Positions 8,606 to 18,213 of a stretch of DNA of 64,000 bases are shown one piece after another. The translations under genes were made by a program, and so were the position numbers. The stretch spans positions 1 through 64,000 of the forward strand of contig NZ_MKJY01000099.1 in NCBI RefSeq assembly GCF_001942465.1, read 5' to 3'. The notes below the pieces were generated by a model. That model was not told the DNA's origin, did not search any database, and saw nothing but the letters and a program-made list of their open reading frames with translations. This DNA is from Actinomadura sp. CNU-125 (GTDB lineage Bacteria; Actinomycetota; Actinomycetes; Streptosporangiales; Streptosporangiaceae). The first letter of the stretch is position 1. Every line of letters begins with the position of its first letter.

Positions 8606-9761
8606 ATGTGCTCGATGATCGGACATACTGCGCAGACGGACGTCACCCATGGGGCGCACGCACATATCGACCTGGCCGCGATCTCCGCGAACGCGTCCGT
8701 GCTGGCGTCCCTCGCCGGACGCGCGCCGGTGATGGCGGTCGTGAAGTCGAACGCGTACGGGCACGGGCTGGTCCCGGTGGCTCGCGCGGCGCTCGACGGG
8801 GGCGCGGCCCGGCTCGGCGTGGCCCACCTCGACGACGCGTTCACGCTGCGCCGCGCGGGGATCGACGCGCCGATCCTCGCGTGGGCGCCCGGGCACGGGC
8901 CCGACTACGACGCCGCCGTCCTGGCGGGGGTCGAACTCGGCGTCGACTCCCCGTGGCGGCTCGCGCGGGCGGCGCGGGCGGCCGAACGGGCCGGCCGTCC
9001 GGCGCGCGTCCACCTGGAGGTCGACACGGGGCTGTCGCGCGGCGGCGCCGTCGACGGCGACTGGCCGTTCCTGGTGGAGGCGGCGCGGCGGCGCGCGGGC
9101 GGCCGGGCACATCGTCGTGACCGGCACGTTCTCCCATTTCGCGTGCTCGGACATTCCCGGGCATCCGGCCACGGACGTCCAGCTCGACGTGTTCGGCGAC
9201 GCGGTGCGGTACGCGGCGGACGCCGGGGTCGACCCGGGGGTGCGGCACCTCGCCAACTCGGCGGCGCTGCTCACCCGGCCCGACAGCCACTTCGACATGG
9301 TGCGCGCCGGGCTGGCGCTGTACGGGCTCAGCCCGCTGGACGGCGGCGGCGACTTCGGGTTGCGGCCCGCGCTGGCGCTGCACTCGTCCGTCGCGGCCGT
9401 CAAGCGGATACCGGCCGGTACCGGCGTGATGTACGGCCTGACCTACCGGGTTCCGGACGACAGCACCCTCGCCGTCGTGCCCGTCGGGTACGCGGACGGC
9501 CTGCCCCGGGCGGCGGGCGGCGCCGGGGTCGAGCTGGCCGTCGCGGGCCGCCCCCACCCGGTCGCCGGGGTGATCGGCATGGACCAGACCGTGCTGGACG
9601 TCGGCCAGGACATGCCGTGTCCCGGGGACGACGTCGTCCTGTTCGGCCCCGGTGACCACGGCGAACTCACCGTCGTCGAACTGGCCCGGCGCATCGGTGT
9701 GCTGCCCGCCGAGATTCTCTCCCGGATCCCCGCTAGCGTCCCGCGTGTATACGAATCCTGA
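8606..9761 (+). CDS. alr: Alanine racemase; one apparent indel
   Basis: PLP enzyme interconverting L- and D-alanine. The N-terminal half carries AHIDLAAISANASVLASLAG and the Schiff-base Lys in VVKSNAYGHG. The C-terminal half, one base off from about 9100, carries GTFSHFACSD, FDMVRAGLALYGLSPL and the second catalytic residue Tyr in TGVMYGLTYR, then VPVGYADGLPR and a Met-containing GVIGMDQTVLDVG. A single indel in the GC-rich stretch 9085-9110 separates them. The start is uncertain: ATG 8606 and ATG 8615 both lack a clear ribosome site. It lies divergent from vanX-ddl-murF and would supply their D-Ala. Confidence 0.87.
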
Positions 9762-9786
9762 CCGCGTCCCCCCATAGGAGTCCCGC

Positions 9787-10983
9787 ATGCACGTCGTCGT
9801 CCCGCAGGCCCTCGTCGAGCGCCGGAGCCCGGTGCGGCTCATCGTCACCGGCGGCGGCAGCGGCGGCCACGCGTTCCCCGCGCTCACGGTCGTCCGGTCC
9901 GCGCGGTCCGCGCTCGCCGCGTACGGGCTGCAGCTCGACCCGCTGTGGGTCGGCAGCGAGGGCGGCATCGAGGCGAAGATCGCGGCCGACGAGGGCGTGC
10001 CGTTCGTGTCGATCCCCACCGGCAAGCTGCGGCGCGCCCGCAACCCCCTCAAGATGCTGTCGTCCGCCAACCTCCGCGACGCCGGACGGGTGCCCGCCGG
10101 GGTCGGCAAGGCGATCGGCGTCGTCGGCGACGCGCGCCCGGACGCCGTCCTGTGCACCGGCGGGTACGTGTCGGTGCCCGTCGGGCTCGCCGCCCGGGTG
10201 CGGCGCCGCCCGCTGATCGTGCACGAGCAGACGGTCCAGGTGGGGCTCGCCAACCGGATCACCATGCGGGGCGCCGCGCGCATCGCGCTCAGCGCGGACG
10301 CGGCGGTGGAGCTGCTGCCCGGGAAGCTGCGGGCGCGCGCGACCGTCACCGGCAACCCGCTGCGGCCCGGACTGGCGGACGGCGACCCGCGCGCGGCGAT
10401 CGCGCGGCTCGGCTGGACCGGGTGGACGCCCGCGCTGCCGACCGTCTACGTCACCGGCGGCTCGCTCGGCTCCCGGCAGGTCAACGACCTCGTGGCCGCG
10501 ATCCTCCCCGGGCTCCTGCAGCGCGCGAACGTCCTGCACCAGGCGGGCGGGCAGCTCGTCGAGGAGGCCCGCGCGAACGTCCCGGCGCTCCCGCCCGAGC
10601 TGCGCTCCCGGTACCTCGTGCGGGACTTCATCGGCGACGAGATCGCGGACGTGCTCGCCCTCGCCGACGTGGTCGTGTCGCGCAGCGGCGGCGGCACGGT
10701 CGCCGAACTGACCGCGCTCGGCAAGCCGGCGGTGCTCGTCCCGCTCGTCCCGACCGGCGGGGACGAGCAGCGCCGCAACGCGGCGCACCTCGCGTCGCAG
10801 GGCGCCGCGCGGGTGCTCACCGGCGACGACGCGACACCGGCCCGGCTCGCGGAGGAACTCGGCGGCCTGCTCGCCGACCCGGCCCGCCGCGCCGACATGT
10901 CCGCGCGCGCCCGCACCCTGGGCCGTCCGCACGCCGCGGCCGCCCTGACCAGCGAGGTCCTGGCCCTCTGCGCCCCCTCCTGA
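9787..10983 (+). CDS. MurG-like UDP-GlcNAc:lipid I N-acetylglucosaminyltransferase
   Basis: 398 aa, GT28 family, with TAGGAG eleven bases before the ATG. Motifs in order: the N-terminal glycine loop VTGGGSGGHAFPAL (residues 20-33), VLCTGGYVSVPVGLAA, HEQTVQVGLAN, GNPLRP, VTGGSLGSRQVNDLV (the second loop), and the UDP-GlcNAc site SRSGGGTVAELTALGKPAVLVPL with DEQRRNAAHL. It matches MurG at full length with a short N-terminal extension. It follows alr by 25 bp and probably shares its transcript. As it lies outside a dcw cluster, it is likely a second MurG; a specialised lipid-I or other undecaprenyl-linked acceptor is possible. Confidence 0.83.
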   Translation: MHVVVPQALVERRSPVRLIVTGGGSGGHAFPALTVVRSARSALAAYGLQLDPLWVGSEGGIEAKIAADEGVPFVSIPTGKLRRARNPLKMLSSANLRDAGRVPAGVGKAIGVVGDARPDAVLCTGGYVSVPVGLAARVRRRPLIVHEQTVQVGLANRITMRGAARIALSADAAVELLPGKLRARATVTGNPLRPGLADGDPRAAIARLGWTGWTPALPTVYVTGGSLGSRQVNDLVAAILPGLLQRANVLHQAGGQLVEEARANVPALPPELRSRYLVRDFIGDEIADVLALADVVVSRSGGGTVAELTALGKPAVLVPLVPTGGDEQRRNAAHLASQGAARVLTGDDATPARLAEELGGLLADPARRADMSARARTLGRPHAAAALTSEVLALCAPS

Positions 10984-10984
10984 C

Positions 10985-11045
10985 GTTGACCTGCGGCGTG
11001 TTGCCCTTATAGCGCCCGAGTTAGGGCAACACGCCGCAGATCAAC
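10985..11045. terminator. Long-stem hairpin element, copy 1
   Basis: Two 25-nt arms (10985-11009 and 11021-11045) pair with two mismatches around an 11-nt loop. It sits between the convergent murG-like and LuxR genes and should end transcripts from both sides. A nearly identical element occurs at 36608-36669. Confidence 0.85.
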
Positions 11046-11056
11046 GAAACCGGCGG

Positions 11057-13962
11057 CTAGTCGGTCAGGGCGGTCGGGAGCTGGCGGCGGCCGGTGATGC
11101 CCAGTTTGCGGTAGGCGCTGGTCAGGTACTGCTCGACGGTGCGCTGGGTGAGCACCATCTCCTCGGCGATCCGGCGGTTGGTGGCGCCGCGCGGCGGCGC
11201 GTTCGGCGGCGGCGCGCTCCTGCGCGGTGAGGGCCGCGACGCCGATGAGCCGGCTCGGGTCCGGCCGGCCGCCGGCGCGGCGCAGGCAGCGTGCCGCCCG
11301 TAGGCCGACCGGCCTCGCGTGGATCGTCTGGGCCAGCGCGAACGCCTCCTGGAGGTGCTCGTGGGCTTCGGCGTCGCGGCCGAGGCGCAGCCGGATCGAC
11401 CCGAGGTCGACCAGGGCCGTCGCGCGGTGGAGGTTCGCCTCCAGCGGGTCGAGCACGGCGACCGCCTCGCGTGCGGCCTCCTCGTCCCCGTTGACCAGGC
11501 CGGACGCGGCGAGGGCGGTGCTCAGCGCGCGCGGCGCACCCCAGCGGCGGGCGAGGTCCAGCTCGGCGGCGGCGAGCGGCGCCCGCCGCCGCGTCGCCGA
11601 GGGCGGCGTGGGACCGCGCGGCCTGCGACCGCCACGGGAACACCGCCGGGTTGTCGAGGCCGACCGCGCGGGCGCCCCGTCCGGCCTCCAGGTACCGCTC
11701 CAGCGCCTTGCCGTGCCTGCCGTGCGCCGCGTGCAGGGACCCCTCGGCGAAGGCGAACGCGGTGGCCGTCCAGGTCGGGACGGACGGTGCCGCCGGGCGG
11801 TGCTCGCGGAGCAGCCGGGCCGCGTCGTCCAGTTCCCCCATCTCGGTCAGTACGCGGACGAGCCGGGCGAACCCGACCGTGCGGGCGACGAACGGGTCTT
11901 CGAGGGCGGCGCCGAGCTCCGTCCGGGCCGACTTCAGGTCGCCGCGCCCGAACAGGACGCGCCCGTGCAGGTACGTCGCGATCGCGGAGTCGTCCGCGGC
12001 GGGGCCGCCGCCGCCCGAGAGGAACGTGTCGTCGGCGAGGTCGTAGGCGTCGGCGTTGATGAGCGCGCCGACCGCGAGCAGCCGCAGCCCGAACTCCCAC
12101 GCCCGCTGCCGGCCGACCGCGTCCAGCGCGGACCGCGCGCGGCGGACGCACCCGTCGCGGTCGCCCGCGCGCCGGATCCGCGTCCAGGCGTCGACCACGC
12201 CCGCGAGGGCGCTCAGCCGGGCGTCGCCAGTCGCCAACTTTCGCAGCCGCGGCAGCCGCCGGTGGTAGAACTCGTCGGAGCCCGCGGAGGACGCGTAGGC
12301 GAAGAAGACGCCGAACTCGGCCTCGGCGACCAGGTCGCCGCGCTCGGGCGGCACCCGCGCCCCGGCCTCGTCGATGATCCGCAGCGCGGCGTCGATGGGA
12401 CGCGCGGCGGCGGCGTCGACGACGGCCAGATCGACCCCGATCCGCACCCGCAGCGCCGGGTCGGCGGCCAGGTCGAGCGCCTCCCGCAGCGTCGTCCCGC
12501 GGCGCCGCCGAGGCCCGCGCCGATCTCCGCCGCGCCGATGTCGGCGAGCAGCTCGGCGCGGTCGGCGACCGGCATCGGCTCGGCCAGCGCCCGGCGCAGG
12601 TACCCCAGCGCCTCCCGCGCGTCGCCGCGCTGCCGGGCGGACGCGGCGGCGGCGCGCAGCGCGTCCCGCGCGCCCACGCTCGCCGCACACGTCGTGCAGC
12701 AGGTGCGCCGCCGCCCGCTCCGCCTCGGCGCGGTGCGCGCGGAACGCGCCGGGCCGCGCGCAGCCGCTGCGAGGTGCGCAGCCCGCCCGACATCCCGGCC
12801 TGCACCACCGACCGGACGAGCGGGTGGACGTACCGCAGCGGTGCGGTGTCGGACAGGATGTGCAGCCTGATCAACCGGTCGACGGCGCGTGCCGCGCCGT
12901 CGAGTTCGAGCCCGGCCAGTTCGGCGACGAGGACCAGCTCGGCGTCCTCGTCGAGCACCGCGACGGCCTGCGCGACGGCCTGCGCGTCCGGGCCGCCGCG
13001 CAGGATCCACGGCAGGACGCGCTGGGACACCGCGCCGCGGCCCGGACGCGCTGCAGCGCCGGCAGCGACGCCCGCACCGGCGGCGTGGACCGCGCGGCCA
13101 GCGCGGGCAGGAGCGCGGCCAGCAGCGCCGCGAGCCGCCGGTCACCCGGTGGCACCCCGCGACGAACGCGTCGTCCGGCCGGGCGCCGAGCGCGTCGGCG
13201 ATCCAGGCGCGCAGCTGCGCGGGCGCCAGCGCGCCGAGCGTGCGCCGCTCGAACAGCGCGATCAGCTCGTCGACCAGGAACCGCCGCTCGCCCATCTCCC
13301 CGAGGGAGCACGCCACGACGATCCCGATCGGCAGGTCGGCGCTGCGGTGCGCGAGGTAGGCGAGCCAGCGCAGCGACGGCGGGTCGCACCACTGCAGATC
13401 GTCCAGCGTGATCACGACGGGGGTGCGCGCGGCGACCGCGAGCAGGTGCGCGGTCACGTCCTCGAACACGGCGAAGCGCCGCCGCCCCGTCCGCCGTCGC
13501 CGCGGGCAGCGCGGGCGGCTCCCGGCCGTCCGGCGGGGCGGGCAGCCCGGCGAGGATCTGCCGCAGGACGCCGAAGTCGTTCGCGGTTTCGAGGAAGGCG
13601 GCGCGGGCCGGCAGCACGGTCCAGCCGCGCCGCCGCACGTCCGTCCGGACCCCGCCGAGCAGCGCGGTCTTGCCCACGCCCGCCGCGCCTTCGAGCGACA
13701 GCAGCCGGGGTCCGCGCCGGGGCACGGCGTCCAGCACGGCCGCGAGCGCGGCCAGGTCGGGCTCCCGGCCGTACAGGCGCCGGGCGGCGGCCGGGAGCCG
13801 GGCCCTGGCCCGGCGCCGGGCGGGGCGCCGGGCCCCGGACGTGAACGGGCGCCCAGCCCGCGAGGTTTGTCCGGTTCGCGTGCCTTCGTGGCACGCGCAT
13901 GGTCGCGCATCGTCCCCCCGCACTGACGCTTGTCCACGCTCACCCGTTGTCCTTCCATGCAT
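11057..13962 (-). pseudogene. LuxR-family ATP-binding regulator (LAL type), interrupted by about seven apparent indels
   Basis: The pieces, read in order from several frames, make a normal large LuxR regulator of roughly 950 aa. The N-terminal AAA part has LYGREPDLAALAAVLDAV and Walker A GAAGVGKTALLGG, then VVITLDDLQWCDPPSLRWL (Walker B). A long helical middle follows, with ALGYLRRAL, PRLRKLATGDARLSALAG and EAHEHLQEAFALAQ. The C-terminal HTH is NRRIAEEMVLTQRTVEQYLTSAYRKLGI, ending at TAG 11057. Frame changes fall near 13485, 13140, 13040, 12750, 12510, 11590 and 11190. The N-terminus is uncertain. Every segment is well conserved, which argues for sequence error, but so many breaks also allow a decayed gene. 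Such regulators often control secondary metabolism; the target is unknown. Confidence 0.7.
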
Positions 13963-14157
13963 AACGAAGTCGCATCAAAGGTTCCGATGTCGCATCGTAG
14001 GGGAATGGCGACGAAACGTGGCGTTCCGCCTGTTCGGCGGCGATCGGCGGCGATCGGTCGCGTCCGGGGAGCCTCCGGGGAGACTCCGGGGAGCGTCCGG
14101 GCCCGGGTTCCGGCGGTGCGGCGCCAGGAGTCCGCCGGGGCCGCTAAGTTCGGTGGC

Positions 14158-14833
14158 ATGTCCGTGCCGCGGCTCGCCGTCTCCGTCGACCTCGTCGTCC
14201 TCACCGTGCGGGCGCAGCGGCTCTGCGCGCTGATGTGGCGGCGCGACCGGGCGCCCTACGACGGCGCGTGGTCGCTGCCGGGCGGTTTCATCCAGCTCGA
14301 CGAGGACCTGCCCGCCGCCGCGTCCCGGCTGATGGCCGAACGCGCCGGGCTCGCCGACGTCCGCATCCACCTGGAGCAGCTCGCCACCTACGGCTACCCC
14401 GACCGCGACCCCCGCCAGCGCGTCGTCAGCGTCGCCTACCTCGGCCTCGCCCCCGACCTGCCCGCCTCCAGCCGCGCGCAGGTCCTGTGGACGGCCGTGG
14501 ACGAACTCCTCCACCACGACCGGGCCGCGTTCGACCACCGCCGCATCCTGTGCGACGGCATGGAGCGGGCGCGCGCGAAGCTGGAGTTACACCTCGCTCG
14601 CCGCCGCCTTCTGCCCGCCCGAGTTCACCGTCGCCGAGCTGCGCCGCGTCTACGAGATCGTCTGGGGCACCGCCCTCGACCCCCGCAACTTCCACCGGAA
14701 GGTCACCGGCGCCGACCGTTTCCTCATCCCCGCCGAGGCGACCACCACCCGCGACGGCGGCCGCCCCGCCCGGCTGTACCGGCGCGGCGACGCCGAGCAG
14801 CTCCGGCCGCCGATGCTGCGCCCGCGCACGTGA
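14158..14833 (+). CDS. Nudix-domain transcriptional regulator (NrtR-like); one apparent inserted base
   Basis: Nudix domain (residues about 1-140) plus C-terminal winged helix. The domain begins SVDLVVLTVRAQRLCALMWRR and has GAWSLPGGFIQLDEDLPAAASRLMAERAGL. The Nudix box lacks the catalytic glutamates of REUXEE, as in NrtR-type regulators that bind but do not cleave their ligand. The C-terminus FCPPEFTVAELRRVYEIVWG...LDPRNFHRKV is the usual NrtR helix-turn-helix. An extra T at 14587-14588 (GAGTTAC where GAGTAC is expected) breaks the frame; removing it gives an intact protein ending at TGA 14831. The promoter is divergent from the LuxR gene. NrtR proteins usually answer to ADP-ribose or NAD, but no NAD gene is adjacent, so the ligand is unknown. 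Confidence 0.82.
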
Positions 14834-14876
14834 GCACGTCCGCGCACGTGAGCATGTCCGCGCACGTGAGCCCTCC
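14824..14876. repeat. Tandem 18-bp repeats at the Nudix stop codon
   Basis: The unit GCGCACGTGAGCACGTCC at 14824-14841 is followed by a copy with one change (14842-14859) and a partial copy (14860-14876). The first unit contains the TGA of the Nudix gene. The repeats end about 50 bp before hisC. Confidence 0.85.
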
Positions 14877-14928
14877 GGGACGGTCATAAGCTGGGGCACA
14901 TCACCCCTGCGCACCCTGGAGGACAACG

Positions 14929-16008
14929 GTGTCCGAGGCAACCACTCCTCGCTTCCGCTCCGTTCTCGACCGGTTCGTGGCTTACAAGCCCGGCAAGGTC
15001 GTCACGTCACCGGACGGGCGCTCGTTCAAGCTGTCGTCGAACGAGTCGCCGGAGGGTCCGCTGCCGTCCGTCCTGGACGCGATCACGGACGCGGCGCGGA
15101 ACGTCAACCGGTACCCCGACAACAACGCGACCGCCCTCACCGGGGAGATCGCGGAGTTCTGCGGCGTCCCCGCCGAGCACGTCGCCGTCGGCTGCGGCTC
15201 CGTCGGCGTCTCGCAGATGCTGCTGGAGGCCGTCGCCGAACCCGGCGCGGAGATCATCTACGCGTGGCGCTCGTTCGAGGCGTACCCGCTGCTCGTCGCG
15301 CTGTCCGGGGCGACGTCCGTCCAGGTGCCGCTCAAGGACGAGACGCACGACCTCGCGGCGATGGCCGACGCGATCACCGAACGCACCCGGCTGATCTTCG
15401 TCTGCAACCCGAACAACCCGACCGGCACCGCTGTCCGGCGCGCCGAGCTGGAGGCGTTCCTCGACCGGGTGCCCGCCGACTGCCTGGTCGTCCTCGACGA
15501 GGCGTACCGCGAGTACATCCGCGACGGCGAGGTCCCCGACGGGCTCACCCTCTACGGCGACCGCCCGAACCTGGCGATCCTGCGGACGTTCTCGAAGGCG
15601 TACGGGCTCGCCGGGCTGCGGATCGGCTACCTCGTCGCGCACCCCGAGGTCGCCGCCGCGATCCGCAAGACGTTCCTGCCGTTCAGCGTCAACTCCGTCG
15701 CGCAGACCGCCGCGATCGCGTCGCTGCACGCCACCGATGAGCTGCTCGCGCGCGTCGGCGAGACGGTCAAGGAGCGCGACCGGGTGCACGGCGCGCTCGT
15801 CGCCGACGGCTGGACGGTCCCGCACACCGAGGCGAACTTCGTGTGGCTGCGGCTCGGCGACGCGACGATGGAGTTCTCCGCCGCGTGCGACGCCGAGGGC
15901 GTCAGCGTCCGCCCGTTCGACGGGGAGGGCGCGCGCGTCTCGATCGGCTCCCCGGAGGAGAACGACGCCTTCCTCGCCGTGGCCCGCGCCTTCCCGCACC
16001 GCGTCTGA
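14929..16008 (+). CDS. hisC: Histidinol-phosphate / aromatic aminotransferase, HisC family
   Basis: 359 aa class I/II PLP aminotransferase. GTG start with TGGAGGA six bases upstream. Motifs: [15 protein letters not shown] (substrate end), [36 protein letters not shown] and the PLP Lys in [19 protein letters not shown]. Length and motifs fit HisC2/Pat-type enzymes, which transaminate histidinol phosphate or aromatic 2-oxo acids. No other his genes lie nearby, so a role as the second, aromatic-type (Pat) enzyme is as likely as histidine synthesis. A strong hairpin follows the gene. Confidence 0.85.
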   Translation: MSEATTPRFRSVLDRFVAYKPGKVVTSPDGRSFKLSSNESPEGPLPSVLDAITDAARNVNRYPDNNATALTGEIAEFCGVPAEHVAVGCGSVGVSQMLLEAVAEPGAEIIYAWRSFEAYPLLVALSGATSVQVPLKDETHDLAAMADAITERTRLIFVCNPNNPTGTAVRRAELEAFLDRVPADCLVVLDEAYREYIRDGEVPDGLTLYGDRPNLAILRTFSKAYGLAGLRIGYLVAHPEVAAAIRKTFLPFSVNSVAQTAAIASLHATDELLARVGETVKERDRVHGALVADGWTVPHTEANFVWLRLGDATMEFSAACDAEGVSVRPFDGEGARVSIGSPEENDAFLAVARAFPHRV

Positions 16009-16016
16009 CGGCCGAG

Positions 16017-16062
16017 CGGCCCCGGACGTCCGCGCGCGTGTGCGCGTGCGCGTCCGGGGCCG
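16017..16062. terminator. Bidirectional terminator between hisC and the convergent regulator
   Basis: The arms CGGCCCCGGACG (16017-16028) and CGTCCGGGGCCG (16051-16062) are perfectly complementary, and the GC-alternating loop extends the stem. It lies between convergent stop codons at 16008 and 16076. Confidence 0.8.
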
Positions 16063-16075
16063 TTCGGGCCGGTGC

Positions 16076-17404
16076 TCAGGACGCCTTCGACGGGCCCAGC
16101 TTCTCGACGATCAGCCGGTACAGCTGGCGGGGACGGCCGGGCTGCGGCGTGCGGTTCGGCGGCAGCGGCCACGCCAGGCCCTCCTCGACGAGGGTGCGCA
16201 GCAGGCGGCGGGCGGTGCGCGGGGTGACGCCGAGCATGCGGCCCGCGTTCTCGGCGTCGACGATCAGCGGCTGGTCCTGGTCGCCGAGCTTGTCGGCGAG
16301 CCGGGCCAGGATCTCCAGGCCCTTCGGCTTCGCCTGCGGCTGCGACCGCGGCGGGGTGCGCGGCGCGGGGACGAGCGCGCGGCCGTCCCGGTCGAGCGCG
16401 AAACCCTGCGTCCGCTGCGAGCTCTGCGACCGCGCGAGCGCCGCGCGCGCGTGGTTCTCGGCCTCGTGCGCGGTGCGGCCCATCCCGATGCCGACCTCGA
16501 TCGCGAGGCCGAGCTCCTCCCGGACGCGCTCCACGAACGGCGGCGTCCGGAACCCCTCGGTGGACGACGTCACGGACCCGCGCGTCGCGATGACGAGGTA
16601 GCTGTGGTCGTCCAGCGGCCACACCGACGCGTTCATGCGGTGCGCCTCCTGCAGCAGGACGCGGTGCAGCGCCAGCTTCAGCTCGTCGCGCCAGTAGCGG
16701 GGCGTGACGCGGCGGGGCGTCTCGCGCAGCGTCGGGACGTCCACCAGGACGACGACGAGCTGCGACTCCTCCAGCCGGTGGTGCGCGCCGAGCAGCGCGG
16801 CCGTCTGCAGCGAGCTGCGGATCGCCGCCCCCGTCGGGCGGACCCGGATCGTCGGGACGCCCGCCATCTCCATCCGCTCGGCGGTCGCGTGCACGCACGT
16901 CATCGCCACGGTCGTCGCGCCGCGCCGCCACAGCCGCTCGTGGAACGCCGCGAGCGTCCCCGGGCCGGCCGACTCCTCGCGCAGGTGGACCTGCTCGGTG
17001 CCGAGGCCGATCTCCGCGTACGCCTCCTCGACCTCCGCGCGGCCGAGCACGTCGATGCTGACCCGTCCCGGGTCGAAGCGTTCGTCGAGGGCCGACCGCA
17101 GCAGCGCGCCCTGCAGCGCGGCGCCGTTCAGCGGGACGTACGTCGCGGGCATCGTCAGCACGCCCGCCTTGCGCGCGAAGTCGTACGGGACCGGGCTGGC
17201 GAACAGGCACACGTCCACCCCCGCCCCCAGCCGGACGACCTTGTCGGCCGCCTCCTGTTCGTCTCGGTACGCGGCGGCTACCAGCCGGCTCGGCACCGGC
17301 GTGGGGCCGTGGCCCATCAGCATGACCCGTTCGACCAGGTCATGGGGGCCCACGACGCCGATCGTGAGATCGGGTGTGACCGACCCCGTTCGTGCGGCCG
17401 TCAT
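16076..17404 (-). CDS. Predicted DNA-binding regulator with ligand-sensor N-terminus, unnamed actinobacterial family
   Basis: 442 aa from ATG 17404; in-frame ATG 17458 and GTG 17470 would add 18 or 22 residues. The first 200 residues (LTIGVVGPHDLVERVMLMGHGP, VDVCLFASPVPYDFARKAGVL, YVPLNGAALQGALLRSALD) look like a two-lobed alpha/beta sensor, reminiscent of PrpR-N-like domains. The middle (LVVVLVDVPTL, YLVIATRGSV, GLAIEVGIGMGRTAHEAENHARAAL) resembles a degenerate nucleotide-cyclase/GGDEF-like fold. The C-terminus (AGRMLGVTPRTARRLLRTLVEEGLAW) is a helix-turn-helix. Similar proteins are widespread in Streptomyces-like genomes and conserved without a clear name. Target genes are unknown. Confidence 0.6.
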   Translation of the reverse strand: MTAARTGSVTPDLTIGVVGPHDLVERVMLMGHGPTPVPSRLVAAAYRDEQEAADKVVRLGAGVDVCLFASPVPYDFARKAGVLTMPATYVPLNGAALQGALLRSALDERFDPGRVSIDVLGRAEVEEAYAEIGLGTEQVHLREESAGPGTLAAFHERLWRRGATTVAMTCVHATAERMEMAGVPTIRVRPTGAAIRSSLQTAALLGAHHRLEESQLVVVLVDVPTLRETPRRVTPRYWRDELKLALHRVLLQEAHRMNASVWPLDDHSYLVIATRGSVTSSTEGFRTPPFVERVREELGLAIEVGIGMGRTAHEAENHARAALARSQSSQRTQGFALDRDGRALVPAPRTPPRSQPQAKPKGLEILARLADKLGDQDQPLIVDAENAGRMLGVTPRTARRLLRTLVEEGLAWPLPPNRTPQPGRPRQLYRLIVEKLGPSKAS

Positions 17405-18178
17405 CTGTGATCGCTCGCTTCCGGTCCAACCTCTCGGCGGGGGTCCCGCCCCGGACATGCGTTCCCGCACCTTCCGCCCAAGTGTTGACTCATGGCTGTC
17501 GCCCCTGCCTTCTGACCCGGCACCGCAGTCCCCGTGCGATTCGTCCCCCCTGGGCTAGATCGGGTCGGGACGACGCTGTGTGACGTCCAGACGCGAAATC
17601 GAATCAAGAGTGCGGCGAAAAAGTAACCTACGCGACCCCCTAGTCAGTAATTTGTCACCATTCGGCCAGTCATGATCCTGCATCTTCGGGTGTCCGAAGT
17701 TCAAACACAAGACCCGAAAACACCTCCGGACACCCGTAGTGAAGCGGTCACATACTGAGAAGACCCCTCCGCCGGGCGATCGGTTTACGCACGGGCCGTA
17801 AAGCGGTCGTCCCGGCGCGCGGCGGCCGGAAAGACGACGGATCCGGAGCGGCCGCCGCGGCGCTCACGGCCGGTGATTTTTTGCCGCGTTACGGTCGGCC
17901 CCTTCGGGACCGTTCCAGCGCCCATTTCCCCAGGCGGTGGGTGTGTCGGACGCCCGAAACGCGCACGCGCGGAAAACGGTGAGTGATCGCTCGGTAGCGC
18001 ACCGCCGATCATTTCCGGCGCTGTGCGTGACAACCGGCGTCAGGCCATACGCCGGAGTTGGTCAGGGCGAACCCGAATGGCGACCCCAAACCGCCCACTC
18101 GGGCCCGAAACGCAGAGCACCCCCGCGCCCGCCGCCGGTTTTCACGGACGGTGATCGCGAGGGTGTTCTCCGTTGCGC
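17405..18178. other. Long non-coding gap with an inverted repeat
   Basis: No convincing gene in about 770 bp. 17570-17760 is clearly richer in A and T than its surroundings and probably holds the promoter of the leftward regulator. A perfect 10-bp inverted repeat (CGGGTGTCCG at 17687-17696, CGGACACCCG at 17727-17736) with a 30-bp spacer may be an operator. The right half is downstream of murA; I see nothing further in it. Confidence 0.5.
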
Positions 18179-18210
18179 GGCCCCGGAACCGCGAGGCCCC
18201 GGAACCGCGA
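18179..18210. repeat. Tandem 16-bp repeat just behind murA
   Basis: GGCCCCGGAACCGCGA occurs twice in perfect tandem (18179-18194, 18195-18210), beginning four bases downstream of the murA stop codon. Confidence 0.85.
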
Positions 18211-18213
18211 AGG

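Noticed and set aside
10985-11045. CRISPR-like or tRNA structure for the long hairpins
   Set aside because: Only one palindrome per site, no regular repeat-spacer array, no cloverleaf or acceptor stem; better explained as terminator-like dispersed element.
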